Shown here: one piece after another, positions 16,244 to 25,332 of the stretch | How positions within the stretch are numbered: the first letter of the stretch is position 1 | Layout: every line of letters starts with the position of its first letter | NCBI RefSeq assembly: GCF_019175365.1 | Contig: NZ_CP059572.1 | Span: 4,898,001 to 4,962,000 of the forward strand | Reading direction: 5' to 3' | Source: Actinomadura graeca | GTDB lineage: Bacteria; Actinomycetota; Actinomycetes; Streptosporangiales; Streptosporangiaceae | DNA: 64,000 bases | Made by a program: the position numbers and the translations under genes | The notes under the pieces: model-generated | Database searches by the model: none | The model's input: the letters and a program-made list of their open reading frames with translations, nothing else | Told to the model about the DNA's origin: nothing

Positions 16244-17479
16244 CTAGCGGAGTTGGTCGCGGCGGCGGGTCAGGTAGGCGGTCTCGGCGGTGTTGCCCGC
16301 CAGTTCGATCGCCTTGTCGTAGGCCGCGCGTGACTGCTGACTGCGGCCCAGTCGGCGCAGCAGGTCGGCGCGGGTGGCGTGGTAGGCGTGGTAGTCGGCC
16401 AGCCTGTCCTCAAGACGGTCGACGGCCGCGAGTGCCACCTCCGGGCCGTCGAGTTCGGCGACCGCTATGGCCCGGTTGAGGGCGATGATCGGGGAGGTGT
16501 CGAGGCGGACGAGCTGGTCGTAGAGGGCGAGGACCTGTGACCAGTCGGTGTCGCGGATGTCGCGGGCGGAGGTGTGCACGGCGTTGATCGCGGCGAGGAT
16601 CTGGTAGCGGCCCGGAGGCACCCCGGCGGCGGCAGCGGCGAGGCGCTCGCGCACCAGGCGGTGTCCCTCGGCGATGAGTGTCGCGTCCCAGGCCCCGCGG
16701 TCCTGCTCGTCGAGGGCGACGAGCTCGCCACCGGCCGAGACCCGGGCGGTGCGGCGGGCCTCGGTGAGCAGCATCAGCGCCAGCAGCCCGGCCACCTCGC
16801 CGTCGTCCGGGAGGAGGGCGCGGATCAGGCGGGTGAGGCGGATCGCCTCGGCGGTCAGGTCGTGGCGTACGGGATTGGTGTCGGGGCCGGTCGCCAGGTA
16901 GCCCTCGTTGAACACGAGGAACAGGACGGCGAGCACGCCGGAGACACGCGCCGGGAGATCCTCGGCGGACGGCACCCGGTAGGGGATGCGCGCCGCCTTG
17001 ATCTTGGCCTTCGCGCGGGTGATCCGCTGCCCCATCGCGGCCTCGGACGCCAGGAAGGCGCGGGCGATCTCGGGGACGGTCAGGCCGCCGACCAGGCGCA
17101 GCGTCAGCGCCACGCGGGTCTCCATCGCCAGCGCGGGGTGGCAGCAGATGAAGATCAACCGGAGCCGGTCGTCGTCGATGGCGCCGACAGGCTCGGGCGG
17201 GTCGCCGCCGGACACCATCTGAGCCTCCTTGTGCTTGTCGTCGCGCTTGTTCTCGCGCCGGATCCGGTCGATGGCCTTGCGGTTGGCGGTGGTGGTCAGC
17301 CAGGCGCCGGGGTTGGGCGGCACGCCGTCGGCGGGCCACCGCTGGACGGCGGTGGCGAACGCCTCGGCGGCCGCCTCCTCGGCGATGTCGAGGTCACCGA
17401 AGCGCCTGGTCAGGGCGGCGACCACCCGGGCCCACTCCTCATGGTGGGCCCGGGTGACCGCCTCGTCGACGTCGCTCAT
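16244..17479 (-). CDS. ECF sigma factor of the ECF42 type
   Basis: 411 residues from ATG 17479, whose ATG overlaps the TGA of the DGPF gene (ATGA). Region 2 is near 5-75 (EEWARVVAALTRRFGDLDIAEEAAAEAF) and region 4 near 110-170 (VALTLRLVGGLTVPEIARAFL, AAMGQRITRAKAKI). A long C-terminal extension with FLVFNEGYLAT (DUF6596) and TPR-like helices is the hallmark of ECF42 sigmas, which lack a classical anti-sigma and are always paired with DGPF/YCII proteins, as here. It redirects RNA polymerase; targets usually include its own DGPF-containing operon. The upstream DHFR-like gene is probably in the same transcript. Confidence 0.93.
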   Translation of the reverse strand: MSDVDEAVTRAHHEEWARVVAALTRRFGDLDIAEEAAAEAFATAVQRWPADGVPPNPGAWLTTTANRKAIDRIRRENKRDDKHKEAQMVSGGDPPEPVGAIDDDRLRLIFICCHPALAMETRVALTLRLVGGLTVPEIARAFLASEAAMGQRITRAKAKIKAARIPYRVPSAEDLPARVSGVLAVLFLVFNEGYLATGPDTNPVRHDLTAEAIRLTRLIRALLPDDGEVAGLLALMLLTEARRTARVSAGGELVALDEQDRGAWDATLIAEGHRLVRERLAAAAAGVPPGRYQILAAINAVHTSARDIRDTDWSQVLALYDQLVRLDTSPIIALNRAIAVAELDGPEVALAAVDRLEDRLADYHAYHATRADLLRRLGRSQQSRAAYDKAIELAGNTAETAYLTRRRDQLR

Positions 17480-17799
17480 TGGAACGGCCGGACCTCGATC
17501 TTCCGGTCGCAGACCTTCGACGCCTCGGCGGCGAGCTTGAGCGCGACGTCCAGATCGGGGGCCTCCCACACCCAGACCCCGGCGAGGTACTCCTTCGACT
17601 CCAGGAACGGGCCGTCGCTGAACACCGCCTGCTCGCCCCGGTTGTCGACGACCGTGGCCGCGTCGGTGTCCGCGAGCCCGCCCGCGAAGACCCAGTGACC
17701 GTCGGCGATCAGCCGTTCGTTGAACTCGCTGATGGCGGGCCGCCTGTCGGTGCTGCCGGGATTGTCCTTGTCATCGATCACGGAAACCAGATACCGCAT
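17476..17799 (-). CDS. DGPF/YCII-domain protein, partner of the ECF42 sigma
   Basis: 107 residues. The motif DGPFLESKEYLAGVWVWEAPD names the family, and the start MRYLVSVIDD is typical. The YCII fold is a ferredoxin-like barrel; in ECF42 systems these proteins are encoded next to the sigma gene and are thought to belong to the response it controls. AGGAG lies 11 nt upstream of the ATG. The 4-nt overlap with the sigma gene implies coupled translation. Confidence 0.92.
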   Translation of the reverse strand: MRYLVSVIDDKDNPGSTDRRPAISEFNERLIADGHWVFAGGLADTDAATVVDNRGEQAVFSDGPFLESKEYLAGVWVWEAPDLDVALKLAAEASKVCDRKIEVRPFQ

Positions 17800-17853
17800 C
17801 TGAAGATCATCTCCTGTGGTGTCACGACGGGCGTGGCCGGGTGGCCGGGGACG

Positions 17854-18474
17854 TCACGCCGCCCCCGCGTACTGCGGGCGCCCGGCCGGCCGGTAGACCT
17901 GGATGGACACGCCCTTGGAGTCGACGCGCGACTCGACCGGGTCGAGCGCGAGATCCGGACCCGCGTCGGGGAACAGCCGCGTGCCCTGGCCGACGACCAC
18001 CGGGACGGTGATCAGGGTCATCTCGTCGACCAGGTCATTCTCCAGCAGCCACCGGATCAGGAGGCCACTGCCGTGCACCTGCAGCTCGCCCCCCGGCTTG
18101 GCCTTCAGTTCCCGGACGGCGGCCGCGACGTCCCCGGACAGGACGGTCGAGTTCGACCACGCCGCTTCGGTGAGCGTGGTCGACGCGACGTACTTGGGCC
18201 GCGTGTTCAACGCTTCGACGACCGACGCCCAGCCGGGGACGTCCTGAACCGTGAAGGTCCCCCACGAACCGGCGAACAGCTCGTAGGTCTGCCGCCCGAA
18301 CAGGAACGCATCGGCGCGCTCGAAGGTCTGCCTGATGTAGGCGCGGGTCTCGTCGTCGCCCTTCCCCAGGGCCCATCCGCCGCGCTCGAACCCGTTCCTG
18401 CGGTCGTCCGACGGGCCGCCGTTGCCCTGCATCACTCCGTCGATGGTGATCTGGGTCATGGTCGTCAGCTTCAT
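17854..18474 (-). CDS. RibD C-terminal/dihydrofolate-reductase-family protein 1
   Basis: 206 residues from ATG 18474 (MKLTTMTQITIDGVMQG), chosen because it starts at the conserved first strand; the longer upstream frame is not supported. FLFGRQTYELFAGSW, KYVASTTL, GGELQVHGSGLLIRWLLENDLVDE and the late PVVVGQGTRLF are family motifs. Members use NADPH and resemble DHFR and the RibD reductase; most act on unknown substrates. It is 54 nt upstream of the DGPF gene on the same strand, so it is probably the first gene of the ECF42 operon. Confidence 0.9.
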   Translation of the reverse strand: MKLTTMTQITIDGVMQGNGGPSDDRRNGFERGGWALGKGDDETRAYIRQTFERADAFLFGRQTYELFAGSWGTFTVQDVPGWASVVEALNTRPKYVASTTLTEAAWSNSTVLSGDVAAAVRELKAKPGGELQVHGSGLLIRWLLENDLVDEMTLITVPVVVGQGTRLFPDAGPDLALDPVESRVDSKGVSIQVYRPAGRPQYAGAA

Positions 18475-18882
18475 GATCGAGGTTCCTTCGCCTTGGCGCC
18501 GCCCCTTGTGGACGGCCTCACCTTCGCTACGAACACCACCGCCCAGATCCGACACCGCCCCCCGGAATTCCTCGAAAAAGTTTTGGGACGACGGATCGGC
18601 CACGGGATCGTGCCCCGTCCGGTCAGAGTCAGGGCGCCCCGCACCAGCACATACGGCGCTCCGGAGCCCGCTGCATCCGCTACCGGGTCACTTCCCCCGC
18701 ACGGCCGTTCTTCACGTTGATCTACGTGACCGGTATGCGGGCCGAGGCGGAGATCAGCCTGTGACGCCGTCACCGGCGGCCCGCCGTGGGCGCTAGCCGC
18801 CCGTCGACCCCCGCGATGATTTCCGCCGTCCGCTCTGGTCGACACACCAGAGCAGATCCCATTACGGGGAGGGGAACAGCGC
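18475..18882. other. Divergent intergenic region
   Basis: About 400 bp between two divergent DHFR-family genes. It should contain both promoters. Overlapping open frames on both strands lack ribosome sites and family resemblance. I see no repeat or strong palindrome. Confidence 0.5.
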
Positions 18883-19425
18883 ATGGCCTCACTGGTCTTG
18901 AAGATGTCCGTTTCGCTCGACGGCTATGTCGCACCGCCTGACGGGAGCGGCGACTGGATCGCCGCGGGAGGTTCCGAAGACGCCCTCAGCTGGAACGTCG
19001 AGACCGTGGGCAACGCCGGTGCGCACCTCATGGGTGCCGCCACCTACGCGGCGATGGCCGCCCACTGGCCCGGCGACTCCGGGCCGTTCGCCAAGCCGAT
19101 GAACGAGATCCCCAAGGTCGTGTTCTCGGACTCGCTCACGTCCGCCGACTGGGGCGAGACGACGATCGCCGTCGGAGACCTGACGAAGAACATCACGCGC
19201 CTCAAGGAGGAGCGCTTCGATGGCTATTTGCTCGCTCACGGCGGCGTACGGTTCGCCCGATCGCTGGTCGCGACCGGCTTGATCGACGAGTACCGCCTTC
19301 TCGTCCATCCCGTCGTCCTGGGGGCGGGGGAGCGGATCTTCCGCGCGCCGCTCGCCATCGAGCCGGTGAGCACCACCGTCTTCAGCGGCGGGGCCGTCGC
19401 CCATGTCTTCGCGTCGCATCCCTGA
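18883..19425 (+). CDS. RibD C-terminal/dihydrofolate-reductase-family protein 2
   Basis: 180 residues with a strong ribosome site (GGGGAGGGG, 18866-18874). Motifs run in the same order as in the divergent paralogue: MSVSLDGYVAPPDG, HLMGAATYAAMAAHW, KVVFSDSL, GYLLAHGGVRFARSLVATGLIDEYR cut here by family limits to the Gly-Gly-Val nucleotide turn, and HPVVLGAGERIF. A cytoplasmic NADPH reductase of unknown substrate is the likely role. Similarity to the minus-strand gene is only at family level, so this is not a recent duplication. Confidence 0.9.
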   Translation: MASLVLKMSVSLDGYVAPPDGSGDWIAAGGSEDALSWNVETVGNAGAHLMGAATYAAMAAHWPGDSGPFAKPMNEIPKVVFSDSLTSADWGETTIAVGDLTKNITRLKEERFDGYLLAHGGVRFARSLVATGLIDEYRLLVHPVVLGAGERIFRAPLAIEPVSTTVFSGGAVAHVFASHP

Positions 19426-19611
19426 TCGAGCCTGACCGGCCAGGGGAGCGGACGCCGTCGCCTCGCTGCGACTGTGGACGGCCGATGACGCGTGTCGGTG
19501 ATCTGGCTCGGCGGCGGAGCTAGGGTGGTCGGTGGCGGGGTGCTGCGTCGGAACGCCCTGTCGGCCGGAACGGTCTCCATGGCGCGTAGTGATACGTGCA
19601 TGGGAGCCGTG

Positions 19612-20469
19612 ATGGCAGGTCTCGATCGCAAGCCCGTCCTGGTCGTGGGAGCCCGCGGGAACATCGGCAGGTGCGTCCTCGCACAGCTGCTGGACGAACG
19701 CCGCCCGGTCCGTGTCTCGGCGCGGCGTCCCGGAAAGGTGCGGTTTCCCGGCGGTGTCGAGGTGTTCGCCGCGGACGTGACCGAACCCGCGAGCCTCCGT
19801 CCGGCGTTCGAGGGTGCCGGGCGGGTGTTCCTGTACGCCGACCACGGCAGCGTCGACGGTGTCGTTCGCGAGGCCCGCGCCGCCGGGGTGGAACGTCTGG
19901 TGCTGCTGTCCTCGGGCAGCGTGATCCACCCGACCTCGGCGGGCAACACCCTCACCGAACGGCACCGGCGGACCGAGGACGCCTTCGCCGCCGCGCCGGG
20001 CCCGCCGGTGGTGCCGATCCGTCCGCTGGTATTGGCCACGAATGCCCTGGGATGGGCCTATCTGCTGCGCACCACCGGGAGCGTGCCGCTGTACCGGCCG
20101 GACGCGCTGACCGCTCCGGTCCATGAGCGGGACGTGGCCGCCTTCGCGTGCGCGGCGCTGACCGGCGCCGTCACACCGGCGCTGAGCGGGATGCTCACCG
20201 GGCCGGTCCGGACGTCCCAGCGCGACCAGGTCGCCGTGATCGGACGTGTCGTCGGCGAGCCGATCCCGGTCAGGGAGCTGTCGCGTCCCGACGCGCTCGC
20301 CCGGTTCTCGGAGTTCATGCCGGTTGAGGACGCCGAGGCGGTGCTGCGGTTCCTCGACGACGCGGCCGCCGGGAACTCGCCCGCGACCACCGCTGTGGAG
20401 GACGTCCTGGGCCGTCCCGCGATCGGGTTCGAGCAGTGGGCGGCCGACCACGCGGACGACTTCAGCTGA
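19612..20469 (+). CDS. NmrA-like NAD(P)-binding oxidoreductase
   Basis: 285 residues from ATG 19612, preceded by GGGAG with 5-nt spacing; the frame extends upstream to 19492 but that part is not protein-like. VLVVGARGNIGRCVLAQLL at about 8-26 is a Rossmann dinucleotide motif of the atypical SDR (NmrA/HSCARG) type, followed by VRVSARRPGK and VFAADVTEP. Members are NAD(P)H-dependent quinone reductases or redox sensors. The active-site Tyr-x-x-x-Lys of classical SDRs is not evident. It ends at a strong convergent terminator. Confidence 0.87.
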   Translation: MAGLDRKPVLVVGARGNIGRCVLAQLLDERRPVRVSARRPGKVRFPGGVEVFAADVTEPASLRPAFEGAGRVFLYADHGSVDGVVREARAAGVERLVLLSSGSVIHPTSAGNTLTERHRRTEDAFAAAPGPPVVPIRPLVLATNALGWAYLLRTTGSVPLYRPDALTAPVHERDVAAFACAALTGAVTPALSGMLTGPVRTSQRDQVAVIGRVVGEPIPVRELSRPDALARFSEFMPVEDAEAVLRFLDDAAAGNSPATTAVEDVLGRPAIGFEQWAADHADDFS

Positions 20470-20484
20470 CCCGGAAAAGGGATG

Positions 20485-20512
20485 TGGGGCTCCCGGCAGG
20501 CCGGGAGCCCCA
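20485..20512. terminator. Bidirectional terminator between convergent genes
   Basis: TGGGGCTCCCGG and CCGGGAGCCCCA form a perfect 12-bp stem with a CAGG loop, placed 15 nt after the NmrA-like stop and 25 nt after the protease stop. It can serve both transcripts. Confidence 0.85.
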
Positions 20513-20537
20513 CAGTCGCGAGAGGGGGAGCTGAACC

Positions 20538-21599
20538 TTACTTCTTCAGGGTGAGGTTGCCGGCCTGCATGGCCTCGTCCAGCGGCTGGAAGAACGACTC
20601 GAAGCCGCTTCCGCTGCAGGAGCTGCCGCTGATGCCGGAGGTGATCCCGACGGCGATGTTGCCGCTCTGCAGCGAGCCGCCGCTGTCACCGGGCTGGGCG
20701 CAGGCGTTGGTCGCGATCAGGCCCGTGACCGCGCCCTCCGAGTAGTTCACCGTGCGGTCGTACGCCTTGATCGACCCGGAGGTCGTGCCGGTCGTGGAGC
20801 CCTTCTTCTGGACCTGGGTGCCGACCGGCGGCTTGCCCACCTCGGTGAGCTGGTCGTTGGTGGTGGTCATCGAGGTGTTGGTGACCCGGATCGTGCCGTA
20901 GTCGTTGTTCGGGAAGCTGCTGAGCTGCCGGGTCCCGACGGTCTGGCCGCCGGCCGTCCAGGTGGAGCCGGCGTTGGTGCAGTGCCCGGCGGTGACCAGG
21001 TACGTCGTGCTTCCGCTGACACCGAACGCCGACACCGAGCAGCGCGAGCCGCCCGTCATGATCGCGTCACCCGGGCCGAGCGTCACGTGCGCCGGGCCCG
21101 CGACCTTCTCGATCTTCACGACGCCGCTGATCGCGCGTGCGCGCTTGATGAAGGACTTGGTGGCGGCGTCCTTGTCGTTCTTCGGCACGTAGACGACGAC
21201 GGCGTTGGACACGACGTCGACGCCCCAGGAGAGACCGGTGGTCCCCTTGGTGCCCGCGAGACGGTCGAGCCGGGACTTGGAGTCGTTGAGCGGCTGCATA
21301 CCGTGCTTGACGATGCGGGCCTTCGCGCCGGCCGTCCGGACCTGCTGGGCGGCCGAGGCGTTGGTGACGTTGACGACGAGCTTTCCGGCACCGTCGAGGT
21401 AGGAGCCGGCCTGCTGGGAGCCGAGCCGGCCGATGAGCTGATCGGACAGCTTCGTCTCGGGAGACTGAGCGTACGGAACGGTCCCTGCCGCCTGCGTCGC
21501 GGCGGTCGCCGGAACGGTCCCGAGCGCCGGCAGTGTGATCAGGGTCGCGGCACCCAACAGCGGGGGGACCATGCGTTTGAGGTGCGTTCCACGATTCAC
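20538..21599 (-). CDS. Secreted S1-family (streptogrisin-like) serine protease with propeptide
   Basis: 353 residues from GTG 21599, chosen because GGAAGG lies 9 nt upstream and a signal peptide follows (KRMVPPLLGAATLITLPAL, AxA cleavage near 30). Residues of about 40-175 are a propeptide of the alpha-lytic type, which acts as folding chaperone. The mature chymotrypsin fold carries His in LVTAGHC, Asp in NNDYGTIRV and Ser in QPGDSGGSL, with three visible Cys pairs. Such enzymes are exported by Sec, self-cleaved and degrade extracellular protein. The SSI inhibitor at 12522 could keep such a protease in check. A perfect palindrome at 21761 may control it. Confidence 0.93.
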   Translation of the reverse strand: MNRGTHLKRMVPPLLGAATLITLPALGTVPATAATQAAGTVPYAQSPETKLSDQLIGRLGSQQAGSYLDGAGKLVVNVTNASAAQQVRTAGAKARIVKHGMQPLNDSKSRLDRLAGTKGTTGLSWGVDVVSNAVVVYVPKNDKDAATKSFIKRARAISGVVKIEKVAGPAHVTLGPGDAIMTGGSRCSVSAFGVSGSTTYLVTAGHCTNAGSTWTAGGQTVGTRQLSSFPNNDYGTIRVTNTSMTTTNDQLTEVGKPPVGTQVQKKGSTTGTTSGSIKAYDRTVNYSEGAVTGLIATNACAQPGDSGGSLQSGNIAVGITSGISGSSCSGSGFESFFQPLDEAMQAGNLTLKK

Positions 21600-21760
21600 T
21601 CTTGTCCACCTTCCGCCGCCGACCGCCGGGGGCGTCGGCGGCAACTGGGTTGCGGGGGACGCGCCTGATCGGCGAACTCGCTGGGGCAGGGCTCGCGATA
21701 AGGGCGCCGTGTGACAGCAAGGTACGTCGATGAGCTGTCAGTAACCAGATTCAAGCCGTA

Positions 21761-21774
21761 ACTGAAATTTCAGT
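21761..21774. promoter_or_regulatory. Perfect 14-bp palindrome upstream of the protease gene
   Basis: ACTGAAATTTCAGT is a perfect palindrome about 160 bp upstream of the protease start, in an AT-rich island. It looks like a dimeric-repressor operator; the regulator is unknown. Confidence 0.45.
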
Positions 21775-22120
21775 CCGCCCCGATTGCGCTAGAACTCGAT
21801 GAACTACGCAGATACTTATCGGATCGCTCCGCGGCTCCCTATTCAATGCCGTGTGACACGGCTCTCCGGTCCATTTCGGAGCGGGATTGAGCGAGGTATT
21901 GCCGCTGGTCGTGCCGGTGGTCCCGCCCGGCCGCCGCTCTCGTCGCGCGCGACCCGCGACGGGTGCGGTCGGCGTCGGGCATCCCGCCGTGGCGCCGCCT
22001 GTTCGGTCGTCCAGCGGCGGGGGTGACGGTCGGTTGAATACCTGCGCCGGGGACTCCGCGGCCCTGCCGATCGCCGTGCCTGACAGGACATTCGCGATAT
22101 CCCGTCAGGGCCCGGCATCC

Positions 22121-22200
22121 CCTTCCCGGGTCCTTCCGGGCACTTCCGGGCACTTCCGGGCCCTTCCAGGTCCATCCACGTTCTTCCAGGTCTTTCGTGC
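22121..22200. repeat. Degenerate decamer tandem repeat
   Basis: Eight consecutive 10-bp blocks share the core TTCC(G/A)GG: CCTTCCCGGG, TCCTTCCGGG, CACTTCCGGG (twice), CCCTTCCAGG, then three weaker copies. The 10-bp period equals one helical turn. Confidence 0.7.
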
Positions 22201-22607
22201 TCTGACACCGGAGCCATGGCCCGGCGCTACCACACTCGGGACACCCGTCCGTCCTCACCAGCCGGGGTCTTGAAACCGGCGCCGTGCGTCCAGCGTGCTC
22301 TGATCGTCGCTCCGTCGGATTCATCGCCGGGCCCGGGCGCTGGTGGGTGATCACCGCCTGGCACGGTTGGCAGGTCGCCGGTCGATCGTCTTGGAACGTC
22401 CCTGTGAGGCTAACCGCACGGTCACATCTCCCTTCGGGAGCACCTCGCCGGGCGCGGCGAGATGCCCTCCGATGACCCTTTCATCCGAGATTCTGGACCT
22501 GAAAATCGGTTCATATCGCCTTTCTTGCACGATCAACAAGCCGCTCCTGAGATGGGGTTCTCCCGCGCCGGAACGTGCGAAATGAATGATCAGCGCATAC
22601 TGGAGCA

Positions 22608-23636
22608 ATGCACGCTCGGGAGGCGCCGGTCGGCCAGCTCGCGGCGATGGCCCAGGAGGCCGTGACCGTTCCCGAGCTCGGTGCCCTCGTCTCGAACGAG
22701 GTCGCGCAGTGGGTGCCGCACGAGGGGTACATGCTCGTGGGGATCGATCCCCTGACCGGCGCGGGATGCTTCTATGCCGGGCAGAACGGCTACAGCGCGG
22801 CGGCGGTCCGGCTGATCGCGCGGACGGACGCCGCGGGCGGCGACGCGCACCGCTACTCCGCGCTGATCCACGGCCCCCGGCCGGTCGGGGTGCTCAGCCT
22901 CGGATCGTCCCGGTACCGCGACAGCCGGCGGCTGAACGAGGTCATGATCGCCGGTGGCTACGGCAGCGAAATGCGCCTCGTGCTGAAACACCGCGGCCTC
23001 GGCTGGGGGGCGCTGGTCCTGGTGCGCGGGCTGGGCGACAGGCCGTTCTCGGAGGACGAGGCCGGGCACGCCGCCCGGCTGTCGGAGCCCCTCGCCCTCG
23101 CGCTGAAGGGCTTCATGGCGGGCCGGACGCTCCGTCCCGCGCGGCCGGGCCGTCCGCCCGGCGTGTTCGTCGTCGCCGCCGACGGCTCGGTCGTCGGCGA
23201 GACCGAGTCGGCGCGCCACTGGCTCGCCGAGGCGGCCCCCATGAACATGCTGGTGACGTGCCCGGCCCGGCTCGACGAGTCGCTGTGGTGCATCTCCGTC
23301 ATGGCCCAGCACGCCGCCCGGCCGGTGCTCAGCCGGATCCCCGCGCCCACGGGCTGGATGGCGCTGTCGGCCGAGCCGATCGCCGGTTCCGGCCGGGTCG
23401 CCGTCGTCGTGCGGCCCGCCACCGCCGACATGCTGCTCCCTACGATGGCGGTGCTGCACGGGATCACCGACCGCGAGCGGACGGTGATCGAGCAGCTCCT
23501 CACCGGGCTGTCCGCGAAGCAGATCGCACGGCGCCTGCGCATGTCGCCGCACACGGTCAACGGCCACCTCAAGGCGATCTACCGGAAGATCGGCGTGACC
23601 GGACGCGACGAGCTGATGGCCACCTTCATGTCCTGA
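22608..23636 (+). CDS. LuxR-type transcriptional regulator with N-terminal sensory region
   Basis: 342 residues. The C-terminal 60 hold a GerE/LuxR helix-turn-helix (HGITDRERTVIEQLLTG, SAKQIARRLRMSPHTVNGHLKAIYRK). The N-terminal 200 residues have GAF/PAS-like alternation of strands and helices but no clear signature. GGAG lies only 2 nt before ATG 22608; ATG 22647 (MAQEAV) is a possible alternative. There is no partner kinase and no receiver domain, so it is a one-component regulator. Its targets are unknown; the long upstream region with the decamer repeat may be involved. Confidence 0.85.
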   Translation: MHAREAPVGQLAAMAQEAVTVPELGALVSNEVAQWVPHEGYMLVGIDPLTGAGCFYAGQNGYSAAAVRLIARTDAAGGDAHRYSALIHGPRPVGVLSLGSSRYRDSRRLNEVMIAGGYGSEMRLVLKHRGLGWGALVLVRGLGDRPFSEDEAGHAARLSEPLALALKGFMAGRTLRPARPGRPPGVFVVAADGSVVGETESARHWLAEAAPMNMLVTCPARLDESLWCISVMAQHAARPVLSRIPAPTGWMALSAEPIAGSGRVAVVVRPATADMLLPTMAVLHGITDRERTVIEQLLTGLSAKQIARRLRMSPHTVNGHLKAIYRKIGVTGRDELMATFMS

Positions 23637-23703
23637 GCCACCGTCCCGGCCGCGGCCCGGTAGCGGTCTGGCGTAGCGGCGCGGGGTCGGTAGGGGTGGG
23701 GGG

Positions 23704-24252
23704 TCAGCGGCGTCCGCCGAACTCCCATGGGTGGACCTCGACGTCGGCGTATCCGTCCGGGGGCAGGACGGCGCGCGCCGCGTTCGGGTCTGGGGCCCTG
23801 ACCAGCGCGGCGGTGCCGACCCAGGCGGTGCCGTCGTCGGACAGCAGCGGCCCGTAGGCGACCAGTTCGTCCCGGACGGGCGGAACGGCGGGGCCGGTGT
23901 CCCTCTCCGGGGCGAGGCCGAGGACCAGGAAGCGGCTGCCGCCCGTCCGGCCGCCGGGGAACTCCCACATGGTGCGCCCCAGCAGGTTGCGCCATCGGCG
24001 CAGCAGCACGTCGCGGTACACCCCGGCCTGGTAGCCGGGCTCGTCGAAGGCGAACGCGCGGGCGGCGGCGGGATCGGGGAGGTCGACGATGTGGACGCTG
24101 CCGGTCGGCGTCTCACCGTCACCGGCGAGGGTCGGCCCGCGGGCGATCAGCTCCTTGTCGTACCGGTCCATGTAGGACCAGTGCTCCTCCAGCAACGCCA
24201 TGCGCAGCGGCAGAGAGCCGGACCGGTCGCGGTGGTAGCAGAAGAACTCCAT
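23704..24252 (-). CDS. YCII-related two-domain protein
   Basis: 182 residues from ATG 24252 (MEFFCYHRDR). The first half follows the YCII pattern: ALLEEHWSYMDRY, GPTLAGDGETPTGSVHIVDL, AAARAFAFDEPGYQAGVYRDV. The second half repeats the fold (VPPVRDELVAYGPLLSDDGTAW, ALVRAPDPNAARAVL), so it is probably a fused dimer of ferredoxin-like domains. Function unknown; the family may be hydrolytic or binding. It lies 23 nt after the APH-like gene on the same strand, probably as one operon. Confidence 0.82.
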   Translation of the reverse strand: MEFFCYHRDRSGSLPLRMALLEEHWSYMDRYDKELIARGPTLAGDGETPTGSVHIVDLPDPAAARAFAFDEPGYQAGVYRDVLLRRWRNLLGRTMWEFPGGRTGGSRFLVLGLAPERDTGPAVPPVRDELVAYGPLLSDDGTAWVGTAALVRAPDPNAARAVLPPDGYADVEVHPWEFGGRR

Positions 24253-24275
24253 GTCACCGCATTCTTCACGACGGT

Positions 24276-25208
24276 TCACGCGCCGAACCGTTCGTCCCAT
24301 CGGCGCAGTATGGGTGCCGCGACCGTGACCTGCACGGGGTCCAAGGCGTCCTTGCCGTCCTCGACGTCCCACAGCGCGTTTTGCAGGACGCGGCCGAGGG
24401 TCCATCCGGCGGCCCGCCGCCGGTCCAGGCCGAGGGCCTCGGTCAGCAGGTCGAAGCGGCGGAGGACCACGCGTCCCACGTCGGCGGTGTTCTCCAGGCG
24501 GTTGTCGAGGGCGGGCAGCAGCTCGAACCCCGGATCGCCCGCCAGCGGCTCGGGGTCGATGGCGAGCCACGGCTCGCGCTCCCCGGCCAGGATGTTGTCG
24601 TAGTGCAGGTCCCAGTGCAGCAGCCGGTCGCCGGGCTCGCCGACCAGGTCCCTGACTGCCGACGCGCACGCGTCGACGAGCCGTCGCTGCTCGCGGTCGC
24701 GGAGCGCCGGTACGGCCCGCGGGACCTGGCCGAGCATCGCGGTGGCGATGTCGCCGAGCCGTCGCATGCCCGCGGGCGCGGTGATCGCCGTGAGACGGGC
24801 CATCAGCCCGGCGAGGACCCGCATCGCCGCGTCGTCGTCGGCGACCGCGGACAGGGGGCGGGACGCGTCCAGCCGCTCCAGCAACTGCGTGCCGCTCTCC
24901 TCGTCGTGGTCGAGCAGGCGCACGACGCCGTCGCCGTTCCAGGCGAGCAGACCTGCGACGGAGCCCGCGTTCTCGTCCCTGACCTGCTGGAACTTCAGGA
25001 CGGCGGGCGTACGGTCCGCCCGGAGGACGGGAAGGACCAGCGAGCCCATGCCGTGTGCGGCCGGGCCGTCCGGCCGCAGGTCCCAGCGCTCCAGGAACTC
25101 ACCGCCCAAACGGGGCAGACGGGCGAGCCAGACGCGTGCCTCGGGGCCGTTCACGCCATAGGACGCGGCGAACTCCTCAGGGACGCCGATGGCGGTCGAC
25201 GCGGTCAT
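24276..25208 (-). CDS. Aminoglycoside 6-phosphotransferase-like kinase
   Basis: 310 residues from ATG 25208, preceded by AAGGAG. It matches the streptomycin/hydroxyurea phosphotransferase family (APH(6)): AAHGMGSLVLPVLRADRTPAVLKFQ at the nucleotide-binding end, LLERLDASRPL in the hinge, HWDLHYDN as catalytic loop with the invariant Asp, and LAIDPEP as the Mg-binding loop. These cytoplasmic enzymes phosphorylate the 6-hydroxyl of streptomycin-like compounds with ATP; in genomes without such antibiotics they often have other substrates. No aminoglycoside biosynthesis genes are present, so resistance is possible but not shown. Confidence 0.88.
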   Translation of the reverse strand: MTASTAIGVPEEFAASYGVNGPEARVWLARLPRLGGEFLERWDLRPDGPAAHGMGSLVLPVLRADRTPAVLKFQQVRDENAGSVAGLLAWNGDGVVRLLDHDEESGTQLLERLDASRPLSAVADDDAAMRVLAGLMARLTAITAPAGMRRLGDIATAMLGQVPRAVPALRDREQRRLVDACASAVRDLVGEPGDRLLHWDLHYDNILAGEREPWLAIDPEPLAGDPGFELLPALDNRLENTADVGRVVLRRFDLLTEALGLDRRRAAGWTLGRVLQNALWDVEDGKDALDPVQVTVAAPILRRWDERFGA

Positions 25209-25332
25209 GGAAAGGAATCTCCTTCGAAAGGCCAGAGTGGTCACATGGCGTACGAAGGAGATGGGGGTGCCCGGGCCTCGGGCAGGCGTCAACGCATTCC
25301 TCCACCCTACCCGGGCATGATCGCGACCGGCG

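Larger units (their letters stand above)
21600..22607. other. Long divergent intergenic region (about 1 kb) without a supported gene
   Basis: It separates the protease gene from the LuxR-type gene. The first 250 bp are comparatively AT-rich and contain a perfect palindrome; 22121-22200 holds a degenerate decamer repeat. Open frames on both strands (for example 21843-22217 minus) owe their length to GC bias and the repeat, and none has a ribosome site or recognisable motif. A regulatory RNA cannot be excluded. Confidence 0.5.

Noticed and set aside
22121..22200. Possible CRISPR array
   Set aside because: The 10-bp units have no spacers and no cas genes are near; it is a simple tandem repeat.
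24276..25208. Evidence of an aminoglycoside biosynthesis cluster
   Set aside because: Only the kinase-like gene is present; no cyclitol or glycosyltransferase genes accompany it.
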